Shown: positions 1-6,328, counted from the first letter of the stretch. The stretch is DNA of 6,862 nt from an uncultured Eubacteriales bacterium (GCA_902462035.1 CABQAC010000116.1:1-6862), one strand, 5' to 3'. The notes: a model not told the origin generated them from the sequence alone. Program-made: numbers and translations.

Positions 1-278
1 CCGGAGCGCCCCGTTTTGTCAAAATATAAGAAAGCGGGAAAAACGCAAAGGAAACGGAGTAGCCGGAAGCGGAAGCGGTATGCTAAAATGGTTTTGTAAA
101 GCGCGGCAGCGGGACCATACCCTGGAACGGTCCCCGGCCGTCGTAATTTTAGCGCCGGCACGCCAAGGGGAAAGCGGCGGAACGCGTTAATACCCCAAAA
201 CAAAGAATACCGGTATGCGGTCATGGATAAGGCGCCAAAACGCCGAACGCGTACAAATAAAAGGAGGAATCGACAGGT
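1..278. other. Upstream region with no assigned gene; possible tail of a preceding gene
   Basis: On the + strand, frame 1 is open from the window edge to a TAA at 97-99. It would encode a very basic tail (KAGKTQRKR, then RKRKRYAKMVL) that could be the C-terminus of an upstream protein. Frame 2 is also open from the edge to a TAA at 188-190, so the evidence for either is weak and I recognise neither. Between 100 and 260 I see a 6-bp inverted repeat (111-116 with 129-134) without a following T run, and a 10-bp palindrome at 207-216. Neither can be given a function. I found no convincing -35/-10 pair for the gene that starts at 279. Confidence 0.3.
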
Positions 279-1262
279 ATGGTCTTTCAGAACATCGATT
301 TTCACAACGTGGCCGAGCTGCAGCCCTGCGAAAAAGGGTACGGTATGCTCCGGGTGCCGGACCGTGTGCGGCTGCAGCTGAGCGAGCCCGCCCGGGAGCG
401 GGCCAGCCGGTTTGCCTCCGGGGTGGAACTGCGCTTTAAAATTAAGAGCGAAACCGCCACGGTTATCCTGCGAGCTGATCCCAACGAGGAAGCTCAGACA
501 GCCTGCATTTACTATGGCGCGTTCCAGGGCGGCTGGAAAACTTCCACCAAAACCATCGGCCTGGAAGAAACCCGCATTACCATCCCCAAGCCGGAACATT
601 TGGATACGCTGCAAAAAATCACAGAGGAGCAGCAGCTTGGCTTTCAGCCCGATGTGGTGCGGCTCCTCCTCCCCTATGGCACCTGCTATTTTGTGGGGGT
701 AGAGGGGGATGTGGAACCGCCGAAACCGGCTGATCTGCCCCGGAAGACCTACCTGGCGTACGGCTCATCCATCACCCACGGCAGCCTGGCCCTGGTCACG
801 CCCGCCACCTATACCTTCCGGCTGGCCCGCCGGCTGAAATGCGATTATTGCAACCTGGGTTTTGCGGGATCCGCCCATATGGAGAAGGGTATGGCGGAGT
901 ATCTGGTTTCCCGCAAGGACTGGGATTTTGCCACGGTGGAAATGGGCATTAATATGATGGGAGACGAATTCCCTGTGGCGTTGTTCGAGGAGCGGGTGCG
1001 GGACTTTGTCGCTGTGCTGGCCCGTGATCCCCGCCCGGTGTTCGCCACCGACATGTTTGGCTTTGTCACCGGGAACACCCAAAAGGCGGACCAATACCGG
1101 CAGATTGTGCGGCGGTATGCAAGCGAAAAACTTATTTTTACCGACGGCCTTTCCCTGCTTGGCAATCCCGCGCACCTGTCCCAGGATTTGACCCATCCCG
1201 CGTGGGAGGGCATGGAGGAAATCGCCGCCAACTGGTATCCGGTCATCCGGCAGCACATTTGA
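279..1262 (+). CDS. SGNH/GDSL-type hydrolase (probable carbohydrate or lipid esterase)
   Basis: The 327-residue protein carries the marks of the SGNH hydrolase fold in its second half. Block I is G-S-S-I-T at 162-166, with Ser164 the likely nucleophile (GDSL-like motif after a hydrophobic strand TYLAY). The block II glycine is in NLGFAGSA (Gly194), the block III asparagine is in EMGIN (Asn225), and block V is D-L-T-H-P with Asp303 and His306. The full catalytic set is therefore present. Residues 1 to about 150 form a separate N-terminal part rich in predicted strands, as in esterases with an accessory beta domain. No signal peptide is seen, so it is probably cytoplasmic. AAGGAGG at 261-267 supports the ATG, with a long spacing of 11 nt. 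Family activities include acetyl-ester removal from sugars and lysophospholipase activity; the substrate here cannot be read from sequence. The fold call is firm, the substrate unknown. Confidence 0.88.
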   Translation: MVFQNIDFHNVAELQPCEKGYGMLRVPDRVRLQLSEPARERASRFASGVELRFKIKSETATVILRADPNEEAQTACIYYGAFQGGWKTSTKTIGLEETRITIPKPEHLDTLQKITEEQQLGFQPDVVRLLLPYGTCYFVGVEGDVEPPKPADLPRKTYLAYGSSITHGSLALVTPATYTFRLARRLKCDYCNLGFAGSAHMEKGMAEYLVSRKDWDFATVEMGINMMGDEFPVALFEERVRDFVAVLARDPRPVFATDMFGFVTGNTQKADQYRQIVRRYASEKLIFTDGLSLLGNPAHLSQDLTHPAWEGMEEIAANWYPVIRQHI

Positions 1263-1335
1263 CCCCGCGCACATAAACCCCGCCCAGCCATGGAATACTC
1301 TTGTTACCAAGGTATAAAAGGTGGCGGGAGCGGCT

Positions 1336-1575
1336 GTGGCGCGCAAGGTATTTGTGGAAGTGACCGCCCGGTTCGACCGGGAGGGGAAGGTCATTCCCCT
1401 GTCAATCCGGTGGGAGGACGGTACGGTGTTCGAAATCGACCGCGTTTTGGATGCCCGCAGGGCCGCGTCTCTAAAGGCGGGCGGCCAGGGTATGCGGTAT
1501 ACCGTCCGCATCCGGGGGAGGGAAACATATTTGTTTTACGAAGATCCCAATTGGTTTGTAGAGGGAAAAGATTGA
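1336..1575 (+). CDS. Small conserved protein of unknown function, beside SRAP gene
   Basis: This is a 79-residue protein starting M-A-R-K-V-F-V-E-V. It has alternating charged and hydrophobic strands, a W-E-D-G-T-V-F-E-I-D segment, a basic middle (RVLDARRAASLKAGG), and a R-Y-T-V-R-I-R-G-R-E-T-Y-L-F-Y-E-D end, which suggests a small mostly-beta fold. No signal peptide or membrane segment is seen. I chose GTG 1336 because GGAG at 1327-1330 lies 5 nt upstream; the earlier in-frame GTG at 1321 would add five residues. The stop lies 16 nt before the SRAP start, so the two are probably co-transcribed and perhaps coupled. From memory, similar small proteins occur in Clostridia near Y-family DNA polymerase genes, which would fit a repair role, but this is recollection and not visible here. 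The coding call is fairly secure, the function unknown. Confidence 0.75.
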   Translation: MARKVFVEVTARFDREGKVIPLSIRWEDGTVFEIDRVLDARRAASLKAGGQGMRYTVRIRGRETYLFYEDPNWFVEGKD

Positions 1576-1591
1576 AAGGATCGTTCTAATT

Positions 1592-2158
1592 ATGTGTGGC
1601 AGATACGCATTTTCGGAGGAAGAAAGCAGCGAGTTGCGGCGCATTCTGGCGGAGATTAAAAAAGAAAACCCCGGCGCTCCGGTCAAAACCGGGGAAATAT
1701 TCCCCACAGACCCGGCGCCGGTGCTGCTTTTAGGGCAAGGGGCGGTGCGGCCCAGCCTTTGCCGGTGGGGGTTTCCCCATTTTCGGGGCAAAGGGGTTAT
1801 CATCAACGCCCGGGCGGAGACCGCCACCCAAAAAAACCTGTTCCGCGGGTGCGTCGAACAGCGCCGCTGCGCGGTGCCGGTATCCGGCTTTTATGAATGG
1901 GACGCCCAAAAGCGCAAGCACTTGTTTTGCCTGCCTGGGGTACAATCTTTTTACTTGGCGGGCTGTTATCAGCAGCAGGGCCAAGAACGCCGGTTCGTCA
2001 TACTGACCGCTCAGGCCAACGATTCGGTCGCCCCCATCCATGACCGAATGCCTCTGGTGATGGACCGCGCGTCCGCGCACCGCTGGATCTGCGACCGGGA
2101 GGCGGCGGTTTCCTTTTTGTCCGCGCCCCTGCCCCGGCTGGAGCACCGGGGGGTGTGA
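1592..2158 (+). CDS. SOS response-associated peptidase (SRAP; YedK/HMCES family)
   Basis: The 188-residue protein begins M-C-G-R-Y, the invariant SRAP start. After removal of Met1, Cys2 forms a covalent thiazolidine link with abasic sites in single-stranded DNA. The other signature residues are present: N-A-R-A-E at 72-76 (Asn72, Arg74, Glu76), G-F-Y-E-W with Glu102, and H-D-R-M-P with the active-site His150 after L-T-A-Q-A-N-D. The family protects abasic sites at replication forks from breakage and error-prone bypass. At 188 residues it is shorter than E. coli YedK (about 220), with little after the HDRMP region, so it is a compact form but keeps the catalytic set. AAAGGA at 1575-1580 precedes the ATG by 11 nt. 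It is the last gene before a strong terminator. I saw no clear LexA-type box (GAAC-N4-GTTC) upstream, so SOS control is not shown. Confidence 0.93.
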   Translation: MCGRYAFSEEESSELRRILAEIKKENPGAPVKTGEIFPTDPAPVLLLGQGAVRPSLCRWGFPHFRGKGVIINARAETATQKNLFRGCVEQRRCAVPVSGFYEWDAQKRKHLFCLPGVQSFYLAGCYQQQGQERRFVILTAQANDSVAPIHDRMPLVMDRASAHRWICDREAAVSFLSAPLPRLEHRGV

Positions 2159-2174
2159 CGGCAGACACCACGGT

Positions 2175-2218
2175 AAAAACGGCGCGCCGGACCAACCCCG
2201 GCCGCCGTTTTTTGTTTT
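2175..2218 (+). terminator. Intrinsic terminator after the SRAP gene
   Basis: An arm of five A then CGGCG (2175-2184) pairs with CGCCG and five T (2203-2212), giving 10 bp. A further CCGG/CCGG pairing is possible inside, and the hairpin is followed by TTTTTTGTTTT. It starts 17 bases after the SRAP stop and closes the 279-2158 gene group. Confidence 0.85.
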
Positions 2219-2265
2219 ATTATAAAAAAATAAAATAATTTCATAACCGGGCAATCCCGCCAGAA

Positions 2266-2294
2266 TTGACATCCCATATCGCATAACTTATAAT
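2266..2294 (+). promoter_or_regulatory. Consensus sigma-A promoter for the flippase-like gene
   Basis: TTGACA at 2266-2271 and TATAAT at 2289-2294 are both perfect, separated by the ideal 17 bases and set in AT-rich DNA just after the previous terminator. Transcription should start near 2301, leaving a leader of about 134 nt before the start codon at 2435. It predicts strong housekeeping-level initiation. Confidence 0.88.
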
Positions 2295-2300
2295 AAAAAG

Positions 2301-2431
2301 GAATAAGCTGGATGACCATCTTTTGACTGGGAACGATCCACCTTGCTACAACGCAAGCGTTCTGGACACAATATTACCGCGGCACGAAACGGCGCCGCTT
2401 TGTTTTGAAAGATTTTGCCGGAAAGGATGCC
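2301..2431 (+). promoter_or_regulatory. Structured 5' leader with a terminator-like hairpin (candidate attenuator)
   Basis: The leader contains TGGAT (2309-2313) pairing with ATCCA (2336-2340), then CTTGC/GCAAG around 2342-2357, which overlaps an alternative AACGC/GCGTT stem. It ends with GCGGC (2379-2383) pairing with GCCGC (2394-2398), followed by TTTGTTTT (2399-2406). The last hairpin looks like a weak intrinsic terminator placed about 15 bases before the ribosome site GGAAAGGA (2420-2427). AAGCG at 2355-2359 could pair with CGCTT at 2396-2400 and open it. It resembles no riboswitch class that I recognise. Attenuation is inferred from layout only. Confidence 0.4.
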
Positions 2432-2434
2432 ATG

Positions 2435-3544
2435 ATGAAGAAAAAACCCAAGGGGACAACGATTTTTAATATTGTCGTCATCCTGTTTTCAATGGGTATG
2501 CTGGTTTATTTTGCCTTTTCGGAAGACGGCCTGATGAACCTGGTTTACCAGGTGAAGGGGTTCGATCAACGCTGGCTTTGGTTTGCCCTTGGTTTTATGC
2601 TGATGAACTATTTGGCGGATATTATCCTGACCCAGCTTTTTATCCGGGTCCCTTACCCCAAGTACCGCTTCCGCAGCGCCCTGAAGGTGGCCATGGCAGG
2701 GCAGTTTTACAACAGCGTAACGCCCTACGGTGTGGCCGGCAAGCCCATGCAGATTGTCGCGCTCAACCGCCAGGGGGTGGATGTGGGCAGCGCCAGTTCG
2801 GCAATGGTGCAAAAGTTTTTGGTGTACCAGGCCACTTTATCGGTTTACTCGTTGGTGATGCTTTTATGCCGGTACGCCTTTTTCCGCAATCAAATCAGCG
2901 ATCTGATGTTTTTGACAATTATCGCATTTGTGTTTCAGGCGGGTATTATCGTGCTGCTGCTTATTTTTTCCTACAGCAAACGGCTGACCCGCACCATCCT
3001 CGATTTGTTTTTTTTGCTGATGAAAAAACTTCATTTGGTCAAGAATCCGGAACAGACCATGAAGAACATCGAGGAACAGCTGGAACTGTACCATCAAAAC
3101 TGCAAGGAAATCCAAAAACACGGCTGGCTGATGGTTTCCTCCACCCTATTGACCGTGCTTCAGCTTACCTGCTATTATCTTATCCCATATTGCATCTATC
3201 GATGCTTTTACCTGGACGATTACACCGCGTTCGATCTGATTGCCGCCCAGGCGTTCGTTTCCATGGTGTCCTCTTACATGCCCACGCCGGGCGGAACCGG
3301 CGCGGCGGAGGGCAGCTTTGTGGTGATGTTCGGCGTGTTCTTCCAGGGATCGGTCAAATCCGCCATGGTGCTGTGGCGGGTGTTTACCTATTATTTTACC
3401 ATTTTAATTTCCGCGCCGTTCTCTGCTGTGGGTAAAAAGAAAGGAACCCTGCGCGGCGAACCCGGCCGCCAGCCGCAATCCGAGCCCGTGGCGGCGGATC
3501 CGGCGGAGCCTATCCCGCAAACGATGGCGAAAAAAGAATCCTGA
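2435..3544 (+). CDS. Flippase-like / lysylphosphatidylglycerol synthase TM-domain membrane protein
   Basis: This 369-residue polytopic membrane protein belongs to the LPG_synthase_TM (UPF0104, YbhN/AglD-like) group. Hydrophobic segments lie near residues 10-28, 48-68, 128-148, 156-178, 232-254, 265-282 and 310-332. Two family signatures are clear: G-Q-F-Y-N-S-V-T-P-Y-G-V-A-G-K-P (89-104) and P-T-P-G-G-T-G-A-A-E-G-S-F (283-295). A charged loop at about 180-230 is probably cytoplasmic, and the end (335-369) is a Pro/Ala/Glu-rich hydrophilic tail. There is no C-terminal aminoacyltransferase domain, so it is not a full MprF. Relatives are implicated in moving lipids or lipid-linked sugars, but the substrate here is unknown. 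GGAAAGGA at 2420-2427 is 7 nt from ATG 2435. ATG 2432 is a close alternative, and the TTG at 2405 lies inside the hairpin tail and is unlikely. It appears monocistronic. Confidence 0.88.
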   Translation: MKKKPKGTTIFNIVVILFSMGMLVYFAFSEDGLMNLVYQVKGFDQRWLWFALGFMLMNYLADIILTQLFIRVPYPKYRFRSALKVAMAGQFYNSVTPYGVAGKPMQIVALNRQGVDVGSASSAMVQKFLVYQATLSVYSLVMLLCRYAFFRNQISDLMFLTIIAFVFQAGIIVLLLIFSYSKRLTRTILDLFFLLMKKLHLVKNPEQTMKNIEEQLELYHQNCKEIQKHGWLMVSSTLLTVLQLTCYYLIPYCIYRCFYLDDYTAFDLIAAQAFVSMVSSYMPTPGGTGAAEGSFVVMFGVFFQGSVKSAMVLWRVFTYYFTILISAPFSAVGKKKGTLRGEPGRQPQSEPVAADPAEPIPQTMAKKES

Positions 3545-3574
3545 CGGCGGAATAAGCCGGTTGGGATTCTTTTT
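3531..3574 (+). terminator. Intrinsic terminator overlapping the 3' end of the flippase-like gene
   Basis: AAAAAGAATCC (3531-3541) pairs perfectly with GGATTCTTTTT (3564-3574). An inner CGGC/GCCG stem (3545-3548 with 3556-3559) stiffens the loop. The left arm encodes the final Lys-Glu-Ser, and the stop codon lies in the loop region. The T run forms part of the stem, so the hairpin could act on both strands, but no minus-strand gene is seen to its right. Confidence 0.82.
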
Positions 3575-3639
3575 ATGAGCATTAACGCCCGCCCCTTTGC
3601 ATAGAATATGTCTTAAGAACGGTCTTTCTTCTTTTGGGG

Positions 3640-3668
3640 TTGACAAAGCCGCCGGGATGTTATATACT
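3640..3668 (+). promoter_or_regulatory. Sigma-A promoter of the initiator tRNA gene
   Basis: TTGACA (3640-3645) and TATACT (3663-3668) are separated by exactly 17 bases. The expected start near 3675 leaves a 5' extension of roughly 20 nt before the mature tRNA at 3694, to be removed by RNase P. Confidence 0.87.
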
Positions 3669-3693
3669 ATCTTAGCACTCAAAAATTAAATAT

Positions 3694-3769
<76 letters not shown>

Positions 3770-3774
3770 CCATG

Positions 3775-3820
3775 ATTAAAGGCTTTCAGAGGAATCTGGA
3801 AGCCTTTAATTTTTGTATTT
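3775..3820 (+). terminator. Intrinsic terminator of the tRNA-fMet unit
   Basis: ATTAAAGGCTTTCAG (3775-3789) and CTGGAAGCCTTTAAT (3796-3810) form a 15-bp stem with one G-T wobble and a 6-base loop. The sequence TTTTGTATTT follows. It lies 5 bases after the encoded CCA, so the tRNA transcript is monocistronic. Confidence 0.93.
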
Positions 3821-3834
3821 CCTTATAATCACCC

Positions 3835-3863
3835 TTGATAAATGAGTCAGCAAAAAATATATT
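3835..3863 (+). promoter_or_regulatory. Candidate promoter upstream of the HTH gene
   Basis: TTGATA (3835-3840) and TATATT (3858-3863) are spaced by 17 bases and each differs from consensus at one position. Transcription would begin near 3870 and run into the hairpin at 3905-3936. A perfect TATAAT at 3824-3829 lacks a matching -35 and is the weaker choice. Confidence 0.5.
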
Positions 3864-3904
3864 GATTAAAGAATTGGAATTCAATTAATGGGTACAAGTG
3901 TGCT

Positions 3905-3945
3905 GAGCCTAATCCGCATTTAAAACAGCGGGGCTCCGTTTTTTT
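3905..3945 (+). terminator. Intrinsic terminator between promoter 3835 and the HTH gene
   Basis: GAGCC (3905-3909) pairs with GGCTC (3932-3936). After a 4-base bulge, CCGC (3914-3917) pairs with GCGG (3928-3931), giving 9 mostly G-C pairs around a 10-base loop. CG and seven T follow (3939-3945). The tRNA already has its own terminator, so this hairpin either ends a short RNA of about 75 nt starting near 3870 or attenuates transcription of the HTH gene at 3988. Confidence 0.6.
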
Positions 3946-3987
3946 ACCCTTTTTTATTGCTGTTTGCAAAAAGAGAATGGTTCTGCT

Positions 3988-4164
3988 ATGAGCGAAAGGG
4001 CAAGTTTGAGCGTTAAGAAGCTGGCGGTTTTTCTGGGAGTATCAGAAACAATTGTGTATCGGTTGACACACTGTGACGATTTTCCTGTACTGGAATTAGG
4101 AAAAAGGCGGTTGATTCCTGTAGATGCATGGAAGGTTTGGATTGCAAAACAAAGCCATATGTGA
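3988..4164 (+). CDS. Excisionase-like helix-turn-helix DNA-binding protein (HTH_17 / MerR-like fold)
   Basis: The 58-residue protein consists of almost one domain. L-S-V-K-K-L-A-V-F-L-G-V-S-E-T-I-V-Y-R-L (residues 7-26) is the helix-turn-helix, followed by the wing F-P-V-L-E-L-G-K-R-R-L-I-P-V (32-45) and the helix D-A-W-K-V-W-I (46-52). This is the pattern of small excisionase-family proteins (Tn916 Xis-like) that bend DNA during element excision; similar orphan proteins can be regulators. ATG 3988 is the sensible start, although the ribosome site is poor (AAGAGA at 3971-3976, 11 nt away). A TTG at 3964 would add eight residues but has no ribosome site. There is no integrase next to it in the window. 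It stands alone between two terminators and just beyond a tRNA gene, which fits a mobile-element remnant, but this is inference. Confidence 0.72.
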   Translation: MSERASLSVKKLAVFLGVSETIVYRLTHCDDFPVLELGKRRLIPVDAWKVWIAKQSHM

Positions 4165-4201
4165 AGGAATGAATATCCTTATCCATATCGTTGAAGGTCG
4201 C

Positions 4202-4231
4202 GCTCTGTAAGCTTTGGTTACAGAGCTTTTT
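4202..4231 (+). terminator. Intrinsic terminator after the HTH gene
   Basis: GCTCTGTAA (4202-4210) and TTACAGAGC (4218-4226) form a perfect 9-bp stem with a 7-base loop, followed by five T. It lies 37 bases after the HTH stop and isolates that gene from the transporter operon. Confidence 0.9.
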
Positions 4232-4434
4232 CTGTGTTACTGATAAAAAGTACAAAAAATCAAAAAAATGAATAAAAACCTGCGTTTTTTTTGGAGGGGG
4301 TATTATTGTTTCAAAAGAATTTGTATAAAAAATGACAGGTTATAAAGAGTTCCTTCATTTTCTCTCCGTCGGTCTGGTTTTATACTGTGAATGGAAGACA
4401 GATCAGAATCCCAAAAAGAGAGGTGGCATGAGGG
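4232..4434 (+). promoter_or_regulatory. Leader and probable promoter region of the ABC importer operon
   Basis: This AT-rich stretch must hold the promoter, since a terminator lies just upstream. The best -10 is TATACT at 4381-4386, but no good -35 is found 16-18 bases before it, which suggests a weak or activator-dependent promoter. The ribosome site AGAGAGGTGG (4417-4426) serves the GTG at 4435. I could not find a catabolite-control palindrome or any other clear operator here. Confidence 0.35.
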
Positions 4435-5385
4435 GTGCAAATTGAAAAGAAAAATCCGCCCACTAAGTTACGAGGCGTACAGATAAAAGGTTTGCATAAG
4501 GCGCTGACCCGTAATGGCGAGCTTTTACTCATGCTCTTGCCAGGTTTAACGCTGCTGGTGATCTTCCGTTACCTGCCAATGAGCAATATCACGATTGCGT
4601 TTAAAGATTTCAACATTTTTGCGGGTATTGCCGGAAGCGAATGGGTCGGCTTTAAGCACTTTGAAACATTATTTTCGGATCCCTATTTTTACCGTCTTTT
4701 GACCAATACGTTTATCATAAGCGGCCTAAAATTGTTGGTGGGATTTCCCATCCCGATCTTGTTGGCTATTATGTTGAATGAAGCCGGCTCCGTAGCGTTT
4801 AAGCGTATTTCTCAAAATCTATTTTATTTACCGCATTTTCTTTCGTGGGTTGTCATTTCAGGGCTATGCTTTGATGTGTTTTCGCTGTCAGGTGTGGTCA
4901 ACCGGGCAATTTCCGCATTTGGACTACAACCGATTTCCTTCTTGATGACACCGGGATGGTTCCGTGCTGTGTTGATTATCAGCGACATCTGGAAAGAAGC
5001 AGGCTGGGGTTCTATCGTTTACCTTTCTGCGTTAACCTCCATTGATTCCCAGTTATATGAGGCCGCTCGCATCGACGGCGCGAACAAATTCCGGCAGCTG
5101 CTTCACATCACACTTCCCGGCCTTATACCGATTATTATCGTTATGTTTATGATGAAAATTTCCACAGTGCTGGATGCAGGCTCCGACCAAATTCTGATGA
5201 TGTACAATTCAATGGTAATGGATTCCGCCGATATCATCGACACCTATGTATACCGGCTTGGCATTGGTCGAATGCAGTACGATTACACAACCGCAGTAGG
5301 CTTATTTAAATCCTTAGTAGCAATGGCATTTGTACTTTCCACCAATTTTATTCTTAAGAAGAAACGGGGGGAAGGACTGTGGTAA
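4435..5385 (+). CDS. Carbohydrate ABC transporter permease, LplB type
   Basis: This 316-residue inner-membrane subunit forms half of the channel of a binding-protein-dependent importer (CUT1-like group). Hydrophobic segments lie near 28-48, 92-114, 128-150, 174-194, 228-246 and 286-306. The cytoplasmic EAA loop that docks on the ATPase is E-A-A-R-I-D-G-A starting at 209, with the typical later L-P-G-L-I-P (227-232). The N-terminal R-Y-L-P-M-S-N-I-T-I-A-F-K-D-F region is characteristic of the LplB branch, linked in other bacteria to oligosaccharide or modified-sugar uptake; the sugar is not known here. GTG 4435 is the start: AGAGAGGTGG precedes it by 8 nt, while the ATG at 4428 meets a stop after five codons. 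Its last 7 bases overlap the next permease, implying translational coupling and equal subunit amounts. Confidence 0.92.
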   Translation: MQIEKKNPPTKLRGVQIKGLHKALTRNGELLLMLLPGLTLLVIFRYLPMSNITIAFKDFNIFAGIAGSEWVGFKHFETLFSDPYFYRLLTNTFIISGLKLLVGFPIPILLAIMLNEAGSVAFKRISQNLFYLPHFLSWVVISGLCFDVFSLSGVVNRAISAFGLQPISFLMTPGWFRAVLIISDIWKEAGWGSIVYLSALTSIDSQLYEAARIDGANKFRQLLHITLPGLIPIIIVMFMMKISTVLDAGSDQILMMYNSMVMDSADIIDTYVYRLGIGRMQYDYTTAVGLFKSLVAMAFVLSTNFILKKKRGEGLW

Positions 5386-6272
5386 AGACACAAGCTGCAA
5401 AGGGAATCCGTACAAAGGGAGAAAAAATATTGCAAGCGGTCATTTATGGATTGCTTTCTTTATGTTGCCTGATCGCCGTATTTCCATTTTTGAACGTATT
5501 CTCTAAATCAATCAGTTCCGAGGCTGCTGTGCTCGCAGGAGAGGTGAAGCTGCTCCCAGTGGGAGTTAATTTAAACGCCTATCGTTATGTGCTTAAACAG
5601 GCCGCCTTTTTTACTTCGCTGCTTAACACGACCATAGTCGTCATTATCGGAACGATCATTGCTCTGGTGACAAGCTCTCTTACTGCATATGTCATCTCCC
5701 GCAAACGCTTTCGGGGAACCGGCGCCGTTTTATTACTGTATATCTTTACCATGGTATTTAATGCCGGGTTGATTCCAGGTTATCTGCTGATTCAGGATTT
5801 AGGTATTTACGATACGCTTTGGGCCTTAATTTTGCCGGCTGTTACCAATCCCTTTTATCTGTTTATTCTCAAAAGCTATATGGGTTCTGTCCCAATCAGT
5901 CTGGAAGAAGCGGCGCGTATAGACGGGGCGGGACACTTCCGCACCCTGCTTTCTATTATGCTGCCGCTGTCAAAACCGGCGATTGCCTCTCTCTGCCTGT
6001 TTTTTGCCGTAGATATGTGGAATGATTTCTTCCGGCCGATGTCCTATATAATGAGTGAGGAAAACTATACCCTTCAACTGTATTTAAGAAGCATTCTGGT
6101 TAATGTTGACGACGTACAAAACACCATTGATCCCCTGGTGGATGGATTGATAGCTCCCCAAAGCATTCAAAACGCTACCATTATTGTTTCTATTGTTCCG
6201 ATCCTGGTCTTATATCCTTTTCTACAAAAGCATTTTGTCTCCGGTATTACAGTGGGTGCGGTCAAGGAATGA
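5379..6272 (+). CDS. Carbohydrate ABC transporter permease, YtcP/LplC type (MalG-like)
   Basis: The second channel subunit has 297 residues. Hydrophobic segments lie near 17-40, 80-103, 114-135, 145-166, 199-217 and 266-284. The EAA loop is E-E-A-A-R-I-D-G-A-G from 176, leading to L-P-L-S-K-P (195-200). The C-terminus (F-L-Q-K-H-F-V-S-G-I-T-V-G-A-V-K-E) is the usual end for this branch, so the gene is complete. The GTG at 5379 lies inside the end of the upstream gene, with a G-rich GGGGGGAAGGA stretch just before it, so it should be translated by coupling. It pairs with the LplB-type subunit to make a heterodimeric pore; ATP hydrolysis would come from an ATPase not encoded in this window. Confidence 0.93.
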   Translation: MVKTQAAKGIRTKGEKILQAVIYGLLSLCCLIAVFPFLNVFSKSISSEAAVLAGEVKLLPVGVNLNAYRYVLKQAAFFTSLLNTTIVVIIGTIIALVTSSLTAYVISRKRFRGTGAVLLLYIFTMVFNAGLIPGYLLIQDLGIYDTLWALILPAVTNPFYLFILKSYMGSVPISLEEAARIDGAGHFRTLLSIMLPLSKPAIASLCLFFAVDMWNDFFRPMSYIMSEENYTLQLYLRSILVNVDDVQNTIDPLVDGLIAPQSIQNATIIVSIVPILVLYPFLQKHFVSGITVGAVKE

Positions 6273-6328
6273 TCATTGCCACAAAGGAAAAAAACAGAAA
6301 TGTTTAAAAATGAAATGGAGGGTTCAAA

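Noticed and set aside
111..134. GGGACC/GGTCCC inverted repeat as a terminator of an upstream gene
   Set aside because: The stem has only 6 bp and a 12-base loop, and no T run follows directly.
765..1511. Long minus-strand open frame of 248 codons across the esterase and small gene
   Set aside because: It is antisense to a gene with a full SGNH catalytic set, its product has no recognisable motif, and GC-rich DNA commonly leaves such frames open.
1262..1591. LexA-type operator near the SRAP gene
   Set aside because: I looked for GAAC-N4-GTTC and found only a lone GTTC at 1583-1586 without its partner half-site.
1730..2284. Minus-strand open frame of 184 codons opposite the SRAP gene
   Set aside because: It covers the SRAP signature codons on the other strand, runs through the terminator and has an odd low-complexity product; it is a shadow frame.
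2578..3435. Plus-strand open frame of 285 codons inside the flippase-like gene
   Set aside because: It is out of frame with a membrane protein carrying two family signatures, and its own product is Arg/Gly/Pro-rich without motifs.
3888..3923. 11-codon ATG frame (MGTSVLSLIRI) as a leader peptide gene
   Set aside because: It has no ribosome-binding sequence and no run of a single amino acid that would suggest classical attenuation; kept only as a detail of the leader finding.
4428..4445. ATG at 4428 as the start of the first permease or of a leader peptide
   Set aside because: The frame stops after five codons, and the ribosome site would be only one base away, whereas GTG 4435 has an 8-base spacing and continues into the permease.
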